Shown: positions 39,926 to 51,800 of the stretch, piece after piece
Numbering within the stretch: position 1 is the first letter of the stretch
Layout of the letters: each line of letters starts with the position of its first letter
Assembly (NCBI RefSeq): GCF_040096285.1
Contig: NZ_JBBMEY010000005.1
Coordinates: 18,342-82,341 of the forward strand
From: Ruminococcoides intestinihominis
GTDB lineage: Bacteria > Bacillota > Clostridia > Oscillospirales > Acutalibacteraceae
Reading direction: 5' to 3'
Length of the DNA stretch: 64,000 bases
The notes under the pieces: model-generated
What the model saw: only the letters and a program-made list of their open reading frames with translations
What the model was told of the DNA's origin: nothing
Databases searched by the model: none
Program-made: the position numbers and the translations under genes

Positions 39926-42307
39926 ATGGGTTTATTTACAGACGGATTTAAGTTACTGAAAAAGGCGAGCGAGCCTTTGTATAAGACACCTAAATCCATT
40001 CAGGAAACCATAGAGATTATGGCGGTGGCTGAAAACGGCATTTTTGAAGTAAGCAAAAATAAGTATTCCAAATGCTACCGCTTTCAGGACATCAATTACA
40101 CGACAGCAACCGAGGATGAGCAGATCGGTATTTTCGAGAGATACTGCAAGTTCTTAAATTCGCTGGACTGTAATTATAAAATTACGATCAACAATAAGAA
40201 CAAAAATATGGATGAACTCCGTGACAAGGTTTTGATTGCTGAAAAAAACGATGGCTTCAATAATTACCGCAGAATCTACAATGACATCATTGAAGAGAAG
40301 ATTATTGAGGGCAGACAGGGGATTGAGCAGGAGAGATACCTGACAATCACGATTGAGAGAAAGAACTTCGAGGAGGCAAAGGCACAGTTTGCAACACTTG
40401 AGGCAACGATACACAAGGCTTTCATTGAGCTTGGGGCAGAGATTGTGCCGCTTAATGGAAACGAGAGACTGAAAGTGCTCTATGACTATTATCATCTTGG
40501 AGATGAGGGCAGTTTTGATTTTGATATCAAAAAGGCAAAGAAGGTCGGGGCAGATTTTAGAAATGATCTGTGCAATGGGATGGTGAAATATTTCCCGGAC
40601 CATTTTGAGGATGAGAGTAAATTCTGCAAGGCACTTTTTATCAAAAAGTATCCGAGCAGTTTGTCAGACAGATTCATCAATGAGATTACTTCCCTTCCGG
40701 TTCATTCCATCACGAGCATTGATGTGGTGCCCGTACCAAAGGATCTGACCACAAAGGTGCTTCAGAAGAAATACCTTGGTATTGAGTCGGATATCATTAA
40801 GCAGCAGAGAGTCCGTAATAAGAATAACGATTTTTCTACGGAAATCTCATATGCCAAGAGAACGGAGAAAAAGGAGATTGAGGAAATCATGGATGATGTC
40901 CGTGAGAATGACCAGTGCCTTTTCTTCGTGGGAGTAACCATTATTCTTATGGCAGAAAGCAAGAAGGAGCTTGAGAGTGTATGTGAGACTGTGGAGACCA
41001 TCGGAAAGCGTAACAGCTGCACGATTGATACACACTACTTAAAGCAGAGGGAAGCTCTCAACACAGCACTTCCGATTGGTGTAAGACAGGTGGAGACAAT
41101 GCGTACCCTTCTTACTCAGTCACTTGCGGTACTTATGCCATTCAATGTGCAGGAGCTTAATGACAGCACAGGCAACTATTATGGTATCAACCAGATCAGC
41201 AAGAATGTGAATATCGGTAACAGAAAGAAGCTCATCAACGGAAATGGCTTTGTATTTGGTGTGCCTGGTTCCGGTAAATCCTTCTTCTGTAAGATGGAGA
41301 TGGGCAGCGTATTCTTGTCGGGTGATGATGAAATAATCGTTATAGATCCAATGAACGAGTACTTTGATATAGCTGATACTTATGGTGGAACAGTGGTAAA
41401 TATGTCTACCTACACGGATAACTATGTGAATCCGCTGGAGATGGATGTATGGAGCCTTGATCCGAATGATTCCAAGGGAATGGTTAGAGAGAAGGGCGAG
41501 TTTATGCTTGGACTTTGTGAGCAGTGTATCGGGGACAGTTTAAATTCAAGACAGAAGTCAATCATCGACCGCTGTGTGAGAAAACTGTATATCGACATTG
41601 CAAGGAGCAAAGAGAAGTATATCCCTGTAATGAGTGATTTCTACGATATTCTTATGGCGCAGCCGGAGGACGAGGCAAAGGACATTGCATTGTCTTTGGA
41701 ACTTTTTGTAAATGGTTCGCTTAACATCTTCAACCACCAGACAAATGTGGATGTGGATAACAGATTCACAGTATATGGCATCAGGGACTTAGGTACAGAG
41801 CTTAGTCCTATCACAATGCTTGTCATGATGGAGTCCATTCAGAACAGGATTGTTGAGAATGGTAAGAGAGGCAAGGCAACATGGCTCTATATTGATGAGT
41901 TCCATGTCCTGCTTAATTCGGAGTATTCTGCAAAATATCTGCAGCAGCTCTGGAAGAAAGTAAGAAAGCAGGGAGGTCTTTGTACCGGTATCACGCAGAA
42001 TGTCGTCGATCTGTTGCAGAATTACACAGCAACCACAATGCTTGCAAACTCAGAGTTTGTAGCTCTCTTAAAGCAGGCGAACACAGACAGTTCCAAGATG
42101 GCGGAAGTTATCGGGGTATCAGAGGCACAGCTAAGATTCGTAACCAATACTGTATCGGGAATGGGACTTATCAAGTGTGGTTCTGTGGTGATTCCGTTTG
42201 ATAATCAGATTAGCAAAGATACAGACCTTTACAGACTGTATAACACCAATATTCACGAGAAGATTGCAGAACAGAAGAAGCGTGAAATGCAGAACAATGT
42301 CGAATAA
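39926..42307 (+). CDS. virB4: VirB4/TraE-type secretion ATPase
   Basis: This 793-residue ATPase powers pilus assembly and DNA transfer. The N-terminal half is the VirB4 family region; the C-terminal half is the RecA-like motor with Walker A VPGSGKSFF (near 446), VIDPMNEY, and Walker B YIDEFHVLL (near 654), then the TQNVVDLLQ and GLIKCG motifs near the end. Length and motif order are normal. Ribosome site GCGAGG precedes ATG 39926. Confidence 0.95.
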   Translation: MGLFTDGFKLLKKASEPLYKTPKSIQETIEIMAVAENGIFEVSKNKYSKCYRFQDINYTTATEDEQIGIFERYCKFLNSLDCNYKITINNKNKNMDELRDKVLIAEKNDGFNNYRRIYNDIIEEKIIEGRQGIEQERYLTITIERKNFEEAKAQFATLEATIHKAFIELGAEIVPLNGNERLKVLYDYYHLGDEGSFDFDIKKAKKVGADFRNDLCNGMVKYFPDHFEDESKFCKALFIKKYPSSLSDRFINEITSLPVHSITSIDVVPVPKDLTTKVLQKKYLGIESDIIKQQRVRNKNNDFSTEISYAKRTEKKEIEEIMDDVRENDQCLFFVGVTIILMAESKKELESVCETVETIGKRNSCTIDTHYLKQREALNTALPIGVRQVETMRTLLTQSLAVLMPFNVQELNDSTGNYYGINQISKNVNIGNRKKLINGNGFVFGVPGSGKSFFCKMEMGSVFLSGDDEIIVIDPMNEYFDIADTYGGTVVNMSTYTDNYVNPLEMDVWSLDPNDSKGMVREKGEFMLGLCEQCIGDSLNSRQKSIIDRCVRKLYIDIARSKEKYIPVMSDFYDILMAQPEDEAKDIALSLELFVNGSLNIFNHQTNVDVDNRFTVYGIRDLGTELSPITMLVMMESIQNRIVENGKRGKATWLYIDEFHVLLNSEYSAKYLQQLWKKVRKQGGLCTGITQNVVDLLQNYTATTMLANSEFVALLKQANTDSSKMAEVIGVSEAQLRFVTNTVSGMGLIKCGSVVIPFDNQISKDTDLYRLYNTNIHEKIAEQKKREMQNNVE

Positions 42308-42315
42308 TGTTGATA

Positions 42316-42373
42316 GAGGTCGCAATTTGCGACCTCAAAGCATAGCCATCCGGGAAGCTGGGTGGCTGTTTTG
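42316..42373 (+). terminator. Tandem hairpins between virB4 and the NlpC/P60 gene
   Basis: GAGGTCGCAA/TTGCGACCTC (42316-42336) is a perfect 10-bp stem. It is followed by AGCCATCC (42344-42351) and GGGTGGCT (42360-42367), then GTTTTGC, a terminator-like hairpin. Confidence 0.65.
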
Positions 42374-42400
42374 CATTTTGAGTGAAAGAAGGTGAGAACA

Positions 42401-44323
42401 TTGAAGATAAAGAAAGTGGATGACAAGCCAATGGTCATTCACACCAAGGAGAAAGCCAAGATTCATGCCCACGAGCCAAAGGGTGCCAAGATTAAAGGCA
42501 ACAACATCTATACAGTAGAAAGAGGTCCTAAGACTATCGGTGCAAAGGTATCTGATGATAACAAGAAGTCCTATCGAAAGAGTACCATTCATCAGTCAGA
42601 GCCGAAGAATAAGGGACTATCAAGATTCAAGCGAAACCTTAAAGAATCAAACACTTCCATCAAGACCAAGAATACCAATCTTCACATAGCAGGAAGAACA
42701 GGTGTACTTGCAGCCGGAGCTGTAACAGAGCAGGTGGAAGGCGGGCAGGAGGTATCACAGGCAGCATATCTTGCATATGAAGCAAGCCGACCTGTTACCG
42801 GAACTGCTTCTAAGGGTGCAGCACTTTTCAGGAAAAAGGCGGCAGCCGAGGCAAAGAAGCGGATCAAGAAGGTAGAGGCAGGAAAGAAGCTGGCAAAAAA
42901 GACAGCAAAGAAAGCTGCCAAAGATACAGCCAAGACGGTAGCTAAAGAGACGGCAAAAGAAACCGCCAAGACAACTGCCAAGGTTGCAACAAAAACTGCG
43001 ACAAAGGCAGCTGCTACAGCGGCAGGAACAGCGGTTGCACCGGGAGTTGGTACTGCAATCGGCATGGCAGCCGGATATGCTGCAGGTGTGTCCATAGAGG
43101 TCAAGGATGAAAAGATGACCAACCGGAGCAGGAAGATAAAATTCTTTCTGGATAAGATGAAAGCACAGGAGAATCAGACAGACAGCGTGGCAAAGCTGGT
43201 AAAGGATCTGATTGTGCGAAAAGCGATTACCTGGGTAAAGGCAGCTGCACCGATTATCGGATTGGTGCTTTTATTACTTGTTCTTGTAGTTGCCATGATT
43301 GCGGTTCCGGTTATAGCGGTGATAGCAATCCTTTACAATTCTCCATTTGCTTTATTCCTGCCACCACTTGAATCAGGAGATACCGTGCAGACAGTAACGA
43401 GTGCCTATGTGCAGGAGTTTAACCGGGATGTGAACACGAAAGTGAATGAGCATACCGGATATGACCTTGGAGAGCTTGTATATGTGGATTATGAAGGTAT
43501 GGAAGAAAATCCAAGCAATTACTATGACATCATGGCAGTCTATATGGTCAAGCATGGTGTCGGAGATACTGCAACAGTCATGAATGATACTTCTAAAGGC
43601 TGGCTGCAGGCAGTTGTAAATGATATGTGTTCATACACCACAAGCACCGGAACAAAGGATGTGGAAGAAACGGATGCAGACGGCAATGTGACTACTGTCA
43701 CGAAGTCTGTTCTGTATGTGAATGTGACGCTGAAATCGTACAGGGATATGATTTCAGTCTATGGATTTAATTCTGATCAGGTGGAAATGCTTGAGCAGAT
43801 CATGAGTCCGGAGTTTATGGGACAGCTTGGATATGCCGGAAGCGGAAGTGGCGGCGGAGGCGGAAGTCCGGGAGTAAGCTCCATGACTGAGGATGAAATC
43901 AATGCCATCCTTAGTGGAATTACAGACAGCAGGCAGAAAACAGTCTGCTCCTATGCACTTCACAGAGTTGGCTTTCCTTATAGTCAAGATTTAAGAGATA
44001 GCGGTAACTATTATGACTGCAGCTCCTTAGCCTATTATTCATGGAAAGATGCAGGTGTGGATATTAGTTACGGCGGTGCAACCACAGCGGCAGCGGAGGC
44101 ACAGGGACTGGATGAAGCCGGAAAGACTGTCTCCTTTGATGAGTTACAGCCGGGAGACCTTATCTTCTACAGTTTTACAAGCAACGGAAGATATAAGAAC
44201 ATCAGCCATGTGGCAGTATATGTCGGAAATGGCAAGGTGGTAGAGGCACTTAATGAAAGTCTTGGTGTGGTCTATAGGGATGTGGCAAGCACAGGAAAGA
44301 TTGTTGTGATAGGAAGGCCATAA
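42401..44323 (+). CDS. Membrane-anchored NlpC/P60 hydrolase of the transfer apparatus
   Basis: This protein of about 640 residues opens a path through peptidoglycan for the conjugation channel. A long cytoplasmic basic Lys/Ala/Thr-rich region (about 120-215, many AKKTAK-like repeats) precedes one TM segment (about 280-310), a VirB8/lysozyme-like external region and a Gly/Ser linker. The C-terminal NlpC/P60 domain has the catalytic Cys in YYDCSSLAYY (near 540) and His in ISHVAVYVG (near 602). TTG 42401 fits the AAGGTGAG ribosome site better than GTG 42392. Confidence 0.88.
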   Translation: MKIKKVDDKPMVIHTKEKAKIHAHEPKGAKIKGNNIYTVERGPKTIGAKVSDDNKKSYRKSTIHQSEPKNKGLSRFKRNLKESNTSIKTKNTNLHIAGRTGVLAAGAVTEQVEGGQEVSQAAYLAYEASRPVTGTASKGAALFRKKAAAEAKKRIKKVEAGKKLAKKTAKKAAKDTAKTVAKETAKETAKTTAKVATKTATKAAATAAGTAVAPGVGTAIGMAAGYAAGVSIEVKDEKMTNRSRKIKFFLDKMKAQENQTDSVAKLVKDLIVRKAITWVKAAAPIIGLVLLLLVLVVAMIAVPVIAVIAILYNSPFALFLPPLESGDTVQTVTSAYVQEFNRDVNTKVNEHTGYDLGELVYVDYEGMEENPSNYYDIMAVYMVKHGVGDTATVMNDTSKGWLQAVVNDMCSYTTSTGTKDVEETDADGNVTTVTKSVLYVNVTLKSYRDMISVYGFNSDQVEMLEQIMSPEFMGQLGYAGSGSGGGGGSPGVSSMTEDEINAILSGITDSRQKTVCSYALHRVGFPYSQDLRDSGNYYDCSSLAYYSWKDAGVDISYGGATTAAAEAQGLDEAGKTVSFDELQPGDLIFYSFTSNGRYKNISHVAVYVGNGKVVEALNESLGVVYRDVASTGKIVVIGRP

Positions 44324-44334
44324 CAGGAAATTTG

Positions 44335-44358
44335 CAGAGAGGGCATAGTCCCTCTCTG
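44335..44358 (+). promoter_or_regulatory. Hairpin between transfer genes
   Basis: CAGAGAGGG (44335-44343) and CCCTCTCTG (44350-44358) form a perfect 9-bp stem with a 6-nt loop and no T-run, 15 nt before the next start. It may act as a transcript stabiliser or regulator. Confidence 0.5.
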
Positions 44359-44373
44359 AGACTGGAGGTAAGA

Positions 44374-45270
44374 ATGGATTTAAACGATATGATACTGGTA
44401 ACAGAAAACGACAGGGGAACAGAGACAAATATGCTGATGACTCTGGATGATTATAAGAGTTTTATAGCAGTTGATGACATGTCAGAGCTTGCAGACAATT
44501 TGTTGCAGCTTGGAAGAACACTTGGTGAAGCAGATAACTTCGCAGAGTATTACAGGGCAGCAAATGTAACTTTATCTGCGAGATTCTGTCTGGATGATAT
44601 TCAGCTGGGACATTTTCTTCAGGGGTTTTATAACGATTCCAAAGAATTTCGGTTTGATAAAGAAGCCAGTTCTTCTGAATGTGTTGCAAAGCTTAAGGAG
44701 ATTGGAATGACCGATAAGGGCTGGGTGGATGATTTTAACCTGCATTATGAAATGGAGAACCGCTCATTTGAAAGGGGACAGACATTTCATAACTTCAATG
44801 ACCATGATTACATGGTGCTTGAAGCATTATCACCAAGGAATCTTGTGGTGATGGATATGAAGTCAGGTTCCCTTACAATCGCCCTTGGTGCGACAGAGTA
44901 TAAGCGTTATCCGAAGGATGAGAAGCCTACAAAGGACAATACCACAATCGGGGTATCGTGGGAGCATGGCATTTATCTTGGTTCCACACTCTCAACCACG
45001 AATTTCAAGGCATACAAGAGGGAGTATGGCACACCGGAAAAGATAGAGGATATCTATGATTACAGGGCAAAGCTAAAGCAGAAGTTCTATTTTTTTCAGG
45101 ATATGTCAAAGGATGATGATGTACCAAAGAAGCTGCAGAATGACTTCCTTCACCAGATGTATGAGGATTTCGGAACGATTGAAGAGGATTGTTTTTACGA
45201 CAGGCTGGAAGATGGAAAGTACGATAAGGGCTTTAAGGAAAGACAGGTAAAGGAAGAAAAGAGCCGGTGA
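44374..45270 (+). CDS. Hypothetical ICE protein
   Basis: I do not recognise this 298-residue cytoplasmic protein with certainty. It begins MDLNDMILVTENDRGTETNM and has a middle part with FERGQTFHNFNDHDYMVLEA, then LVVMDMKSGSLTIALGA, resembling the small beta domains scattered through ICE multidomain proteins. The C-terminus is charged. It lies between the hydrolase and PcfM genes, so it belongs to the transfer operon. ATG 44374 follows GGAGG; the longer frame starts in the hairpin. Confidence 0.6.
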   Translation: MDLNDMILVTENDRGTETNMLMTLDDYKSFIAVDDMSELADNLLQLGRTLGEADNFAEYYRAANVTLSARFCLDDIQLGHFLQGFYNDSKEFRFDKEASSSECVAKLKEIGMTDKGWVDDFNLHYEMENRSFERGQTFHNFNDHDYMVLEALSPRNLVVMDMKSGSLTIALGATEYKRYPKDEKPTKDNTTIGVSWEHGIYLGSTLSTTNFKAYKREYGTPEKIEDIYDYRAKLKQKFYFFQDMSKDDDVPKKLQNDFLHQMYEDFGTIEEDCFYDRLEDGKYDKGFKERQVKEEKSR

Positions 45271-45297
45271 TGAGATTTTTACAGGAGGCGATATCAT

Positions 45298-45516
45298 ATG
45301 GAACAGGAATTTGATGTTGAGATAAAAGAAGTGCTTTCACGAGTACAGAAAGTAAAGGCAGAGTCGCTTGACGATGCCATCAATAAGGCAATGGATATGT
45401 ATTATGCAGAGCAGATAGTCCTTGGAGCAGAGGACATGAAGGGAGTTGATTTTGCGCCTATCAGCGAAGGTCAGCTCCCTTCTTCATTAAAAGAAAACGG
45501 AGGAAGAACAAGATGA
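45298..45516 (+). CDS. DpnD/PcfM family protein
   Basis: The 72-residue protein matches DpnD/PcfM: FDVEIKEVLSRVQKVKAESL, then DAINKAMDMYYAEQIVLGAE and DFAPI. These small proteins accompany transfer operons and have no proven activity. Its 3' end overlaps the next start by 4 nt (ATGA), indicating coupled translation. Confidence 0.85.
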   Translation: MEQEFDVEIKEVLSRVQKVKAESLDDAINKAMDMYYAEQIVLGAEDMKGVDFAPISEGQLPSSLKENGGRTR

Positions 45517-45881
45517 AAAGTGATTCAACAACAGTAATTAAAAATATGGAGTTTTTGGTAAAGGAACTTCATAAGGAGTGGGACAGATCGGGTGCTTCTA
45601 AGGCATCCGTTATTATTTCCCTTGAGGAAGTAGATAGTATCAATGATAAGTTAAAAGAGATTATCTATCAGACACAGAAGTCAGTCGATGAGGATGAGCT
45701 GACCTTTAAACAGAGCATTGCAAATTCCAAGGAGTGCTATGTGCTTCTTCGTGTGGTGCGTAAGATTGCAAAGAAAAAGGATAAATGCGAAAAACAGGCA
45801 ATCGACAATGAATTTGCAATCGAGCTGGATAAGGATGAGTTAAAGCTATTTAAGGGATTGTTTGCAGAGATGTTTAAGTAG
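45513..45881 (+). CDS. Hypothetical helical ICE protein
   Basis: This 122-residue protein is predicted helical and charged (KNMEFLVKELHKEWDRSG, LKLFKGLFAEMFK at the end) with no recognised domain. It overlaps the PcfM gene by 4 nt and ends 14 nt before the giant helicase gene, so all three are probably translated together. Function unknown. Confidence 0.55.
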   Translation: MKSDSTTVIKNMEFLVKELHKEWDRSGASKASVIISLEEVDSINDKLKEIIYQTQKSVDEDELTFKQSIANSKECYVLLRVVRKIAKKKDKCEKQAIDNEFAIELDKDELKLFKGLFAEMFK

Positions 45882-45895
45882 AGGAGGACAAAGGT

Positions 45896-48800
45896 ATGGG
45901 CGTTGATATGAAGGTCAAAGCGATATACGATTCTGAGATTGGTAACATCACCAGATCAGAAAAGAACTGGAAGGATGTGTTAAAGGTCGCAGGTCAGTTA
46001 TACCGCTATGAATTTGACAATATCGTTATGGTAACAGCTCAGAGACCTCCGGAAAAAAGCACACTCATGGCAGATTATGATACCTGGAAAAAGGTGGGAA
46101 GATATGTAAAGCGTGGTGCGAAAGGCTGCGCTATCTTCCCATCAAGGGCACTGAATCCACGCATGAGGTATATCTTTGATATCAGTGACACCGGAGGGAA
46201 GAATGTTAAGCTGACATGGGACCTTGAGGGAGAAAATCTTAAAGATTATGTGGATTTTCTTGTATCAGAAGGTCAGATTGAGCAGTACGATAACAGCGAC
46301 AGGGAGTCTCTAAAAAATATATTAAAACAGTTTACAGGAACAGATGTTTGGCTTATAATAAAAGAAGAGTTCAAAGACCAAATGACCGAGCTTATGCAGC
46401 TATCAGGTAGTGTGATAAAGGAAGAAAGTAAGAAACGCAATGGCTTACAGCAGGAAATGGACATGGAGCAGTTTGTATATGCAAGTGTCATGTATGCTGT
46501 AGGGACGAGATGCGGATTTGACTTATCTGTGCAAGAACAGGATTTTAGTCAGATCGTAAATATCAAAGCCGAAGAGATCATTTACCGTCTTGGTTCCATT
46601 GTATGCGATGTCTCCTGTAGTGTTCTTAGAGAATTTAGTCGTAACTTAAAGGTAATCGAGAGCGAAAGGAGAATTGGATATGTTAGAAGAAATGACTTAC
46701 AAGGAAGTGGACGGACTGCTTTATCCGCAGATAGAGATGCCGGACGAGACGGAGGATCTCACGAAGCTGGGCAAATACGGAAGGATGGCGATGAACTATC
46801 TAAAGGAGAACGAGCCGGCAAGATACAAGACGCTGATGAGATTCGGGAAGATGTACGAGAAGATGTCAGCGGTAGAGGAGGAAGCGAACCAGCTGTACGA
46901 CCAGCTGGAGATGCAGTATCTGGCGAAGCACAAGCCACAGAATCCGTCATCGACAATGGAGATGTGGAAGATAAGAGAGCAGGCGAAGATGCAGGCAGAG
47001 GAAGTGGTACTGAATCAGATAGTGATGCGATTCCACTAGAATCAGATGATACAGAACTGAATAGGGAACTTGATGAAATCAATTCATTGGGTGTTAGTAA
47101 GGAAGCCGAATATACACAGGCTTCCTTTTTTTTCGACCAGAACGGGCAGGCAAGCATTGGCACCATTCATACTGAGGATGAAAACAATAATCAGTTTATG
47201 CGTCAGTTCGAGCAGGACAGAAAAGCTGCATTAGCAGGTAAATACAATTACCTGAATCCCAAAAAGTCTGCAACAGTACCAGGTGAGTATATCAAACAGG
47301 TGCTTATGAGAGGTACGGGTTTTATCGGTGGCAAGGGCAGGGTATGCAAGATTTTTGAAACAGAGATTGATGCAGGAACCAGAGCAAAGCGTATCAAAGC
47401 AGAATATGGTCAGGGAGGTGCAGGCTGGCCGGTTGACGGACTGGGACTGCACGGATATGACACATTTCATGGGAATGGACTGCGTTTTCAGTGGCGAGAT
47501 GAGGATGGAGAGGTTGAAGGATATGTTTCGTGGAAAGATATCGAAAAAGAGCTTGGTGTCCTTATTCTTACAGGGGAATACCAGCCTGAGACACCTCGTA
47601 TTGATGAGCTTGCGATGGACGGACTCCGTGAGGATGATGAGGTCATTGATGCCGAATACCGGGAAGTGGAACCGGAGGAGGCAGAATCAGAGATTGATGA
47701 TTATGCAATACCGGATGAGCCGGAGAGCTATGCTTCTAACAGAGATTATGTAAGTGCAAAAGGCATGACACCACAGGAAACTGCCGATGAAGACCGCATG
47801 GTAACACAGGCAGAATATGGTGCAGAGATAGAAGCTGAAACAACTGAAAAAGATCCATCAGAGCTTCAGTATATTACACCGATTGATTATGCCAAGCGTA
47901 TTGCAGAGCTTGATGAAGACCTGCGTGATGCGGCGGAGATTCTTGTAACAGATTGCAGCTGCTACACTCCGTTTAGGGCATTCCTTATGGATGTGGTGCA
48001 GTCTGATTTTGCATTTATGCCAAATAAACTTGACCTTATCAGGGATATTGCATTAGGGACAGATAATGCAGAAAGAAAAGCATATTCCAACAATAAGTAT
48101 GGTCTTGTGGAGTACTCAATCAGAAGCGGATATGTGAAGATCAGCTATAAGAACAGGAATGGTGTGCGAAAGGAAGGTGCTCTCGACTGGCGTGAGTTAT
48201 ATGAAATCTTATCTTATATGGTAAAACAGCCATTTTACTGTGGAGAAGACCAGAAAAAGTATTATCAGGAGACAAAGCAGAAAGCTGACAGGGATAAGAT
48301 GAATCCGGTCTATAAGAGATTCTTTGATATCGAGGATAGTGTAAGAGCCAATCGTCTTGAAACCAGGGAAAGAGCGATTGCAAATGGCTGGAATACCAAG
48401 ATCGATGAGAATGGACATGTAGTTTCAGATGATGTGGTATCAGTATCTGTGGATGATATTCAGGCTGATACAGAATCACAGGAAACTGTGGATTTTACAC
48501 CAAAGCAGGAGCCAGTACAGAAAGTAGAAAGTCTTGAAAATGAGAAGAATGTTGACGGACAAACGAAGCACAATTTCCATTACAATCTCTGGGAAATGGA
48601 AAAAGGCGGTTCCAAGACCAGATACCAGTGGAATATGGATGCAATCCGCACTTTAAAGCAGATTGAATCAGAGAACAGGCTTGCCACACCTGAGGAACAG
48701 AAAACTCTGTCGAAGTTTGTCGGATGGGGCGGACTGTCACAGGCATTTGATGAGGAAAACGCAGGCTGGAGCAAAGAATATGCAGAGCTTAAAGACCTTT

Positions 48801-51800
48801 TATCTGATGAGGAATACAGTGCTGCAAGGGCAACAGTAAATAACGCCTTTTATACTTCACCGGAGATTGCCATGTGCATAAATTCGGCACTTGTCCAGTT
48901 TGGTTTCAGAGGCGGCAATGTATTAGAGCCATCTATGGGTATCGGTAACTTCTTTGGAAGTATGCCGGCACCAATGCAGAGAAGTAAGCTGTATGGGGTG
49001 GAGCTTGACAGCATTTCAGGAAGAATTGCAAAGCAGCTTTATCAGAATGCCAATATCAGTATCACAGGATTTGAGAATACCACATATCCGGATAACTTCT
49101 TTGATGTGGTTGTCGGAAATGTGCCATTTGGTGATTATAAGGTATTTGATCCAAAGTACAACAAGTATAACTTCCGTATCCACGATTACTTCCTTGCAAA
49201 AGCACTTGATCAGGTAAGACCGGGAGGCATGGTTGCAGTAATTACCACAAAGGGAACACTTGATAAGGCAAATCCTACTATCCGAAAGTATCTGGCTGAA
49301 AGAGCAGAACTTGTGGGAGCGATAAGACTTCCGAATACTGCATTTAAAGACAATGCAGGAACCGAAGTGACAGCAGATATCCTGTTTCTGCAGAAAAGGG
49401 AGAGAAAGATTGATATTGAGCCTGACTGGGTACACCTTGGTGTAACTGAGAATGGCATTGCAGTTAACTCTTATTTTGCAGAGCATCCGGAGATGATGCT
49501 TGGATCTATGGAATATGATACAAGGATTTATGGACAGGACAGCAGATATACAGTCTGTGTGAATAATGATGAGAACTTCAATATGTATGAAGCACTAAAC
49601 AAAGCTATCGGTAATATCAAAGCACAGATGACAGATTTTGAGAGAGTGGCAGATGAGGCGGAGCAGACGGAGGAAGTTATCCCGGCTGATTCGGATGTGA
49701 GAAACTACACTTACACATTTTTTGAAGGAAAGCTCTATTATAGGGAAAATTCCGAGATGGTAAGAAAAGAGGTATCACAGACTGCCGAGGAGAGAATCAG
49801 AAGTCTTGACGAAATCAGACAGATAACAAGAGAGCTGATTGATATCCAGATGGATGGCTGCAGCGAGGAGGAGCTTTCTGATAAGCAGAGACTTCTTAAT
49901 GTGAAATACGATGTCTTTATAAAGCAGTATGGAGCCATTACTTCAAAAGCAAACAGAATAGCTTTCAGGGATGACAGCGATTACCCGCTTCTTTGCAGCC
50001 TTGAGGAAGTAAATGAAGACGGGGAGGTGAAAAAAGCGGATATGTTTTATAAGCAGACGATTAAGGCAAAGACTGTCATAGACAGAGTAGAGACCGCTGT
50101 GGAAGCATTAAATGTATCCGTCAATGAATTTGGATATGTAAATCTTGCCTATATGCTCTCTATCTATGAGCCGGATATTACAAATGCAAAGGAAGAGCTT
50201 GCTGAAAAGTCCGGGCAGACAGCTGATGAGATAACATTTAGTGAAGATGCTTTGGCACAGCTTAGAAGGGCAGTTCTTGTGGAAGAGCTGGACGGACTGA
50301 TTTTCCTTAATCCCGACCGATACAACGAGAATAATCCGGACATCGGCTGGGAGACAGCAGACGAGTATCTTTCCGGAAATGTGAGAGACAAGCTTCGTGT
50401 AGCAAAAGCTATGGCGGCTGATACAGACAATCCACAGGCAGAAAGATTTGCAGGCAATGTGGCAGCACTTGAAAAGGTGCAGCCGGAATGGATTGAAGCT
50501 TCAGATATTGATGTAAAGATTGGTACGACATGGATTGAACCGCTTGATTATGAGCAGTTTATCTATGAACTTCTCAATACACCAAGACGTGCAAGAGCAG
50601 TCAGAAGCCAGTTTTACAATACAGGCATTCAGGTACACTTAAATAAGATGAGCATGGAATGGTTCATCGAGAATAAGAGCATGGATAAGCATTCAGTGGC
50701 AGCTACTAAGACCTATGGTACAAGCCGCATGGATGCTTATTCTATTTTTGAGGATACGCTGAATCTTAAAACTGTAACAGTAAGGGACAGGATTGATGAC
50801 GGTGATGGCAAATATCATTACGAAGTCAATAAGAATGAGACAATGCTTGCAAGAGAAAAACAGAACATGATCAAGGAGAGGTTCAAGGAATGGCTGTTTG
50901 CAGAGCCGGAGCGAAGACAGAAGTATGTGGAGTATTACAACGAGACATTCAATAACATCCGCTTGCGTGAGTATGACGGAAGCCATTTACAGTTTCCGGG
51001 AATGAATCCGGCGATTGAGCTAAAGCCTCATCAGAAGAATGCGGTGGCTAGAATCCTTCTCGGAGGAAACACACTGCTTGCACACTGTGTCGGTGCCGGA
51101 AAGTCCTTTGAGATGATGGCTGCCTGCATGGAGCAGAAGAGACTCGGACTTGCCAATAAGACAATCATGGTTGTTCCAAAGCCACTTATCGGGCAGACTG
51201 CATCAGAGTTTTTAAGGCTTTATCCGTCAGCAAATATCTTAGTTGCCACAGAGCGTGATTTTGAAAAAAGCCGCAGAAAGCAGTTTGTATCAAGGATTGC
51301 GACAGGTGACTATGACTGCATTATCATGTCACACTCGCAGTTTGAGAAAATCCCAATCTCCGCAGAGAGAAAGGAGCGAATGCTTAACGAGCAGATTGAT
51401 GAAATCAGCTATGCGATTGATGAGATGAAGGAGCGTAACGGGGAGCGTTGGACTGTAAAACAGATGGAAAGCCAGAAGAAAAAGCTGGAGGAGCAGCTGA
51501 AATCCTTATCAGATGAGAGCAGGAAGGATGACCTTATAACCTTTGAGGAACTTGGTGTGGACTCTATCATGGTTGACGAAGCGCACAATTTTAAGAACCT
51601 TGCGATTTTTTCCAAGATGAATAATGTGTCAGGTATCAGCAGCAGTGGAGCTAAGAAGTCAACGGATATGCAGCTTAAATGCCAGTATTTGTCTGAGATA
51701 AATGATGGCAGAGGCATTGTATTTGCGACAGGTACGCCAATATCCAATACCATGTGTGAGATGTATGTCATGCAGCTTTACTTGCAGAAAGCAGCACTTG

